Below are positions 29,021 to 30,874 of a stretch of 30,874 nt of DNA, piece after piece; the first letter of the stretch is position 1, and the number at the start of each line of letters is the position of its first letter. The notes beneath the pieces were generated by a model. That model saw only the letters and a list, made by a program, of their open reading frames with translations. It was not told the origin of the DNA and searched no databases. The position numbers were made by a program, and so were the translations under genes. Source of the stretch: a bacterium UBP2_UBA2255 (lineage in GTDB: Bacteria; Edwardsbacteria; AC1; EtOH8); the NCBI GenBank assembly GCA_002347565.1, contig DDXR01000050.1, positions 1 to 30,874 on the forward strand, read 5' to 3'.

Positions 29021-30733
29021 ATGGGCGCCGCGACCGACCTGCTGCCCGTGGTCGTCGGCATCGCCGGCCACCGCGACCTGCGCGAAGATGACAAGCCCCT
29101 GCTGGCGCGGCGGGTGACCGAATCGCTGCTGGAGATCAAGCGGCGCTGCTCGAACTCGCCGCTGCTGGTCCTGTCCTCGCTGGCCGAGGGGGCCGACTGC
29201 CTGGCGGCCAAGGCGGCCCTGGAGTGCGGGGCGGTGCTGGTGGCGCCGCTGCCGTTCCCGGAAAAGGAGTATGCCAGGGATTTCAAGTCCGCCGGAGCCA
29301 AAACCGAATTCAGAATGTTGCTGGCCAAAGCCCAGCACAGTTTCGCGGTCGATCCGAGGCGGGGCAAGACCGAGCGGCAGCGGGCGGAATCCTACGCCAG
29401 GTGCGGGGCCTACGTCGCCGGGCACTGCCACCTGCTGCTGGCGCTGTGGGACGGGGTGCACAAGGAGACGGTCGGCGGCACCAGCCAGGTCGTCGCCTAC
29501 AAGCTGAGGGGCATTCCGGGCTGGTTGCTGGGCAGGACGGGGCCGCCGGTCAAGAGCGATGTCGGGCCGGTGTGGCAGATAACGACCCCAAGGGTCGGTG
29601 CCAACCAAGAAGACGTCCGGGCCGGTGTGCTGGTTCGGCATGCGCCGCAGGCCGCCCACGGCCACGGGGGCGAGGCCGCGGACCCGCTGGCGCCGCTCGA
29701 CCGGATCGAGGCCTTCAACCGGGAGGCCATGGCCGGCGGCGCCAGGCTGCAGGCGGCGGTCGCAGCCGAGTACGGGCGCTCGGCCAAACCCTGGGGCGGA
29801 CTCGATGCCAGCCTTTCCAGAATGCTTTTCCGGCACGCCCTGGCCGGCCAGCTCTCCACGGCCTACCAGAGAAAAAGGCATTCGGTCCTGCTGCTGACCT
29901 TCGTCCTCGGACTGGCGGCCTTCGGGTCTCTGGAGTTCTACGAGTACTTCTCCCATTCGCTGCTGCACCACAGCCCGGGATCGGTCCTTCTGCTGGTGGG
30001 GTACATACTTATCCTGCTGCTGGCCTACGGCGTCTTCGCCCTGGCCGCCTGGAGGAAATACCACAACAAGCACCTGGACTACCGGGCCCTGGCCGAGGGC
30101 CTGCGGGTGCAGTTCGCCTGGGCCTACGCCGGAATGCCGGACGACGCCTCGGACCACTACCTCACCAAGCACTGCGGGGAGCTGGGCTGGATCCGGCAGG
30201 CCATCCGCATGGGCAACATCGCCAACCCGGGCGTCACCGGGAGGTCGAAACTCTCCGATCGGGCCCGGGCGAATAAGGTGCTGGAGCTGTGGGTGCGCGA
30301 CCAGCGCGACTACTACCAGCGGGCCTGGCGCCGCAACGAGCGCAAGGTCCGCCGGCAGGAGATCATGACCAACGGTTTCTTCGGCCTAGCGGTGCTGATC
30401 GCCCTGGGGATGATCTTCGCTCACCACGCCCTGGCCGAGGCGGCGCTGGCCCACTCGGCCCTGGGATACGCCATCAGCATCTCCTTCGCGCTGGCGGCGG
30501 CGGCCAGCGGCTACGCCGAGAAGATGGTGTTCGGCGAGCAGGCCAAGCAATACCACCGCATGGCCCGCCAGTTCGAGGAGGCGGCGGCCGACCTGGAGGA
30601 GGCCCTGGGCCGCGAAGACCTGGCCGGCGCCGAGGCCCTGCTGCGGGAGACCGGTCAGGAGGCCCTGTCCGAGAACTCGGACTGGGTGCTGCTGCACCGG
30701 GCCCGGCCGCTGGAGGGGCCGCGCGGCGGGTGA
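29021..30733 (+). CDS. SLOG-like nucleotide-sensor domain fused to four membrane helices (SLATT-like)
   Basis: Protein of 570 residues from ATG 29021, with AAGGA 7 nt upstream. Residues about 9-160 look like a SLOG/Rossmannoid domain: VVVGIAGHRDL (10-20), LLVLSSLAEGADCLAAKAAL (48-67) and LVAPLPFPEKEYARDF (73-88), with YVAGHCHLLLALWDG following. This fold senses nucleotide-derived ligands in conflict systems. Two helix pairs follow: about 287-308 with 320-344, and about 452-470 with 478-500. Each is followed by an aromatic, charged helix (YHNKHLDYRALAEGLRVQF, 347-365; QAKQYHRMARQFEEAAADLE, 507-526), reminiscent of the SLATT 2TM effector. A TIR gene begins 61 bp downstream. Sensor plus membrane effector is the inferred role. 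Confidence 0.82.
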   Translation: MGAATDLLPVVVGIAGHRDLREDDKPLLARRVTESLLEIKRRCSNSPLLVLSSLAEGADCLAAKAALECGAVLVAPLPFPEKEYARDFKSAGAKTEFRMLLAKAQHSFAVDPRRGKTERQRAESYARCGAYVAGHCHLLLALWDGVHKETVGGTSQVVAYKLRGIPGWLLGRTGPPVKSDVGPVWQITTPRVGANQEDVRAGVLVRHAPQAAHGHGGEAADPLAPLDRIEAFNREAMAGGARLQAAVAAEYGRSAKPWGGLDASLSRMLFRHALAGQLSTAYQRKRHSVLLLTFVLGLAAFGSLEFYEYFSHSLLHHSPGSVLLLVGYILILLLAYGVFALAAWRKYHNKHLDYRALAEGLRVQFAWAYAGMPDDASDHYLTKHCGELGWIRQAIRMGNIANPGVTGRSKLSDRARANKVLELWVRDQRDYYQRAWRRNERKVRRQEIMTNGFFGLAVLIALGMIFAHHALAEAALAHSALGYAISISFALAAAASGYAEKMVFGEQAKQYHRMARQFEEAAADLEEALGREDLAGAEALLRETGQEALSENSDWVLLHRARPLEGPRGG

Positions 30734-30794
30734 TGGGCCGTTTTTGGGACGCCGATGAACACAGATCAAATACGATTTGGGATTGGGTATTAAG

Positions 30795-30874
30795 ATGAGC
30801 AATTACACCTACGACGTCTTCATCTCCTACCGGCACACAGAGCGCGACCGGGCCTGGGCCAAGTGGCTGCTGGA
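30795..30874 (+). CDS. TIR-domain protein (partial, runs off the window)
   Basis: Only the first 26 codons are visible. They read MSNYTYDVFISYRHTERDR and then AWAKWLL: the opening beta strand and box 1 of a TIR domain (YDVFISYR), followed by the first helix, as in bacterial TIR_2 proteins. TIR domains cleave NAD, and many make cyclic ADP-ribose signals for defence. The catalytic Glu and BB loop lie beyond the edge. The gap after the SLOG/TM gene is 61 bp with no terminator, so the two genes are probably one operon. Confidence 0.88.
   Translation, partial: MSNYTYDVFISYRHTERDRAWAKWLL

Overview
The window is a G+C-rich (about two-thirds G+C by eye), densely packed chromosomal segment of a Gram-negative bacterium. 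No rRNA, tRNA, CRISPR array or transposase was seen. Lineage markers point to the FCB side of the tree (Bacteroidota-like or one of the uncultured candidate phyla) rather than Proteobacteria. Two secreted proteins end in a C-terminal sorting domain of the type IX secretion kind, and several signal peptides are followed directly by Gln. DUF3667 and YARHG domains are also common in that group. I cannot name the phylum from sequence alone.

Layout. (1) 1-4118, minus strand: a five-gene envelope operon read from a good promoter at 4178-4206. In order it encodes a YtkA/FixH-like exported protein, a beta-barrel-like protein, an FMN-binding-domain-like protein, and an FtsX/MacB-type ABC permease with its ATPase (cut by the window edge). 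Three of its gaps are filled by palindromic repeats. (2) 4119-4512: an A+T-rich divergent control region with a 16-bp palindrome over a -10 box. (3) 4513-6189: a secreted sorting-domain protein with a clear terminator. (4) 6442-10115: housekeeping genes rbfA-nrnA, interrupted by an A+T-rich transferred gene with a HEPN-like RNase motif, then a GNAT gene, a zinc-ribbon protein and nadK. (5) 10226-20264: a lipoprotein-like Ig/propeller protein, an HD hydrolase, recN, pgsA, a DUF362 ferredoxin, DUF3667, GNAT, a TatT-like protein, a methyltransferase and a YARHG protein, many overlapping or nearly so. (6) 20332-25976: a coiled-coil protein of unknown function, a Gfo/Idh/MocA dehydrogenase, a TPR protein that looks 5'-truncated, small membrane proteins, a stand-alone pyruvate-kinase C-domain protein and an Mth938-type protein. 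(7) 26057-28210: a self-contained minus-strand unit for a 31-residue double-glycine leader peptide, divergent from a GH44 glycosidase with a probable CTG start. (8) 28237-30874: mtgA on the minus strand, then a SLOG-like plus four-TM protein followed by a TIR-domain gene that runs off the window.

The two most interesting items are the 31-residue peptide, which matches the double-glycine leader consensus and has its own terminator and a structured start region, and the SLOG/membrane/TIR pair at the right edge. The pair resembles the sensor, membrane effector and nucleotide-signalling logic of Thoeris-like defence. The HEPN-motif gene at 7761-8399 is a third accessory candidate.
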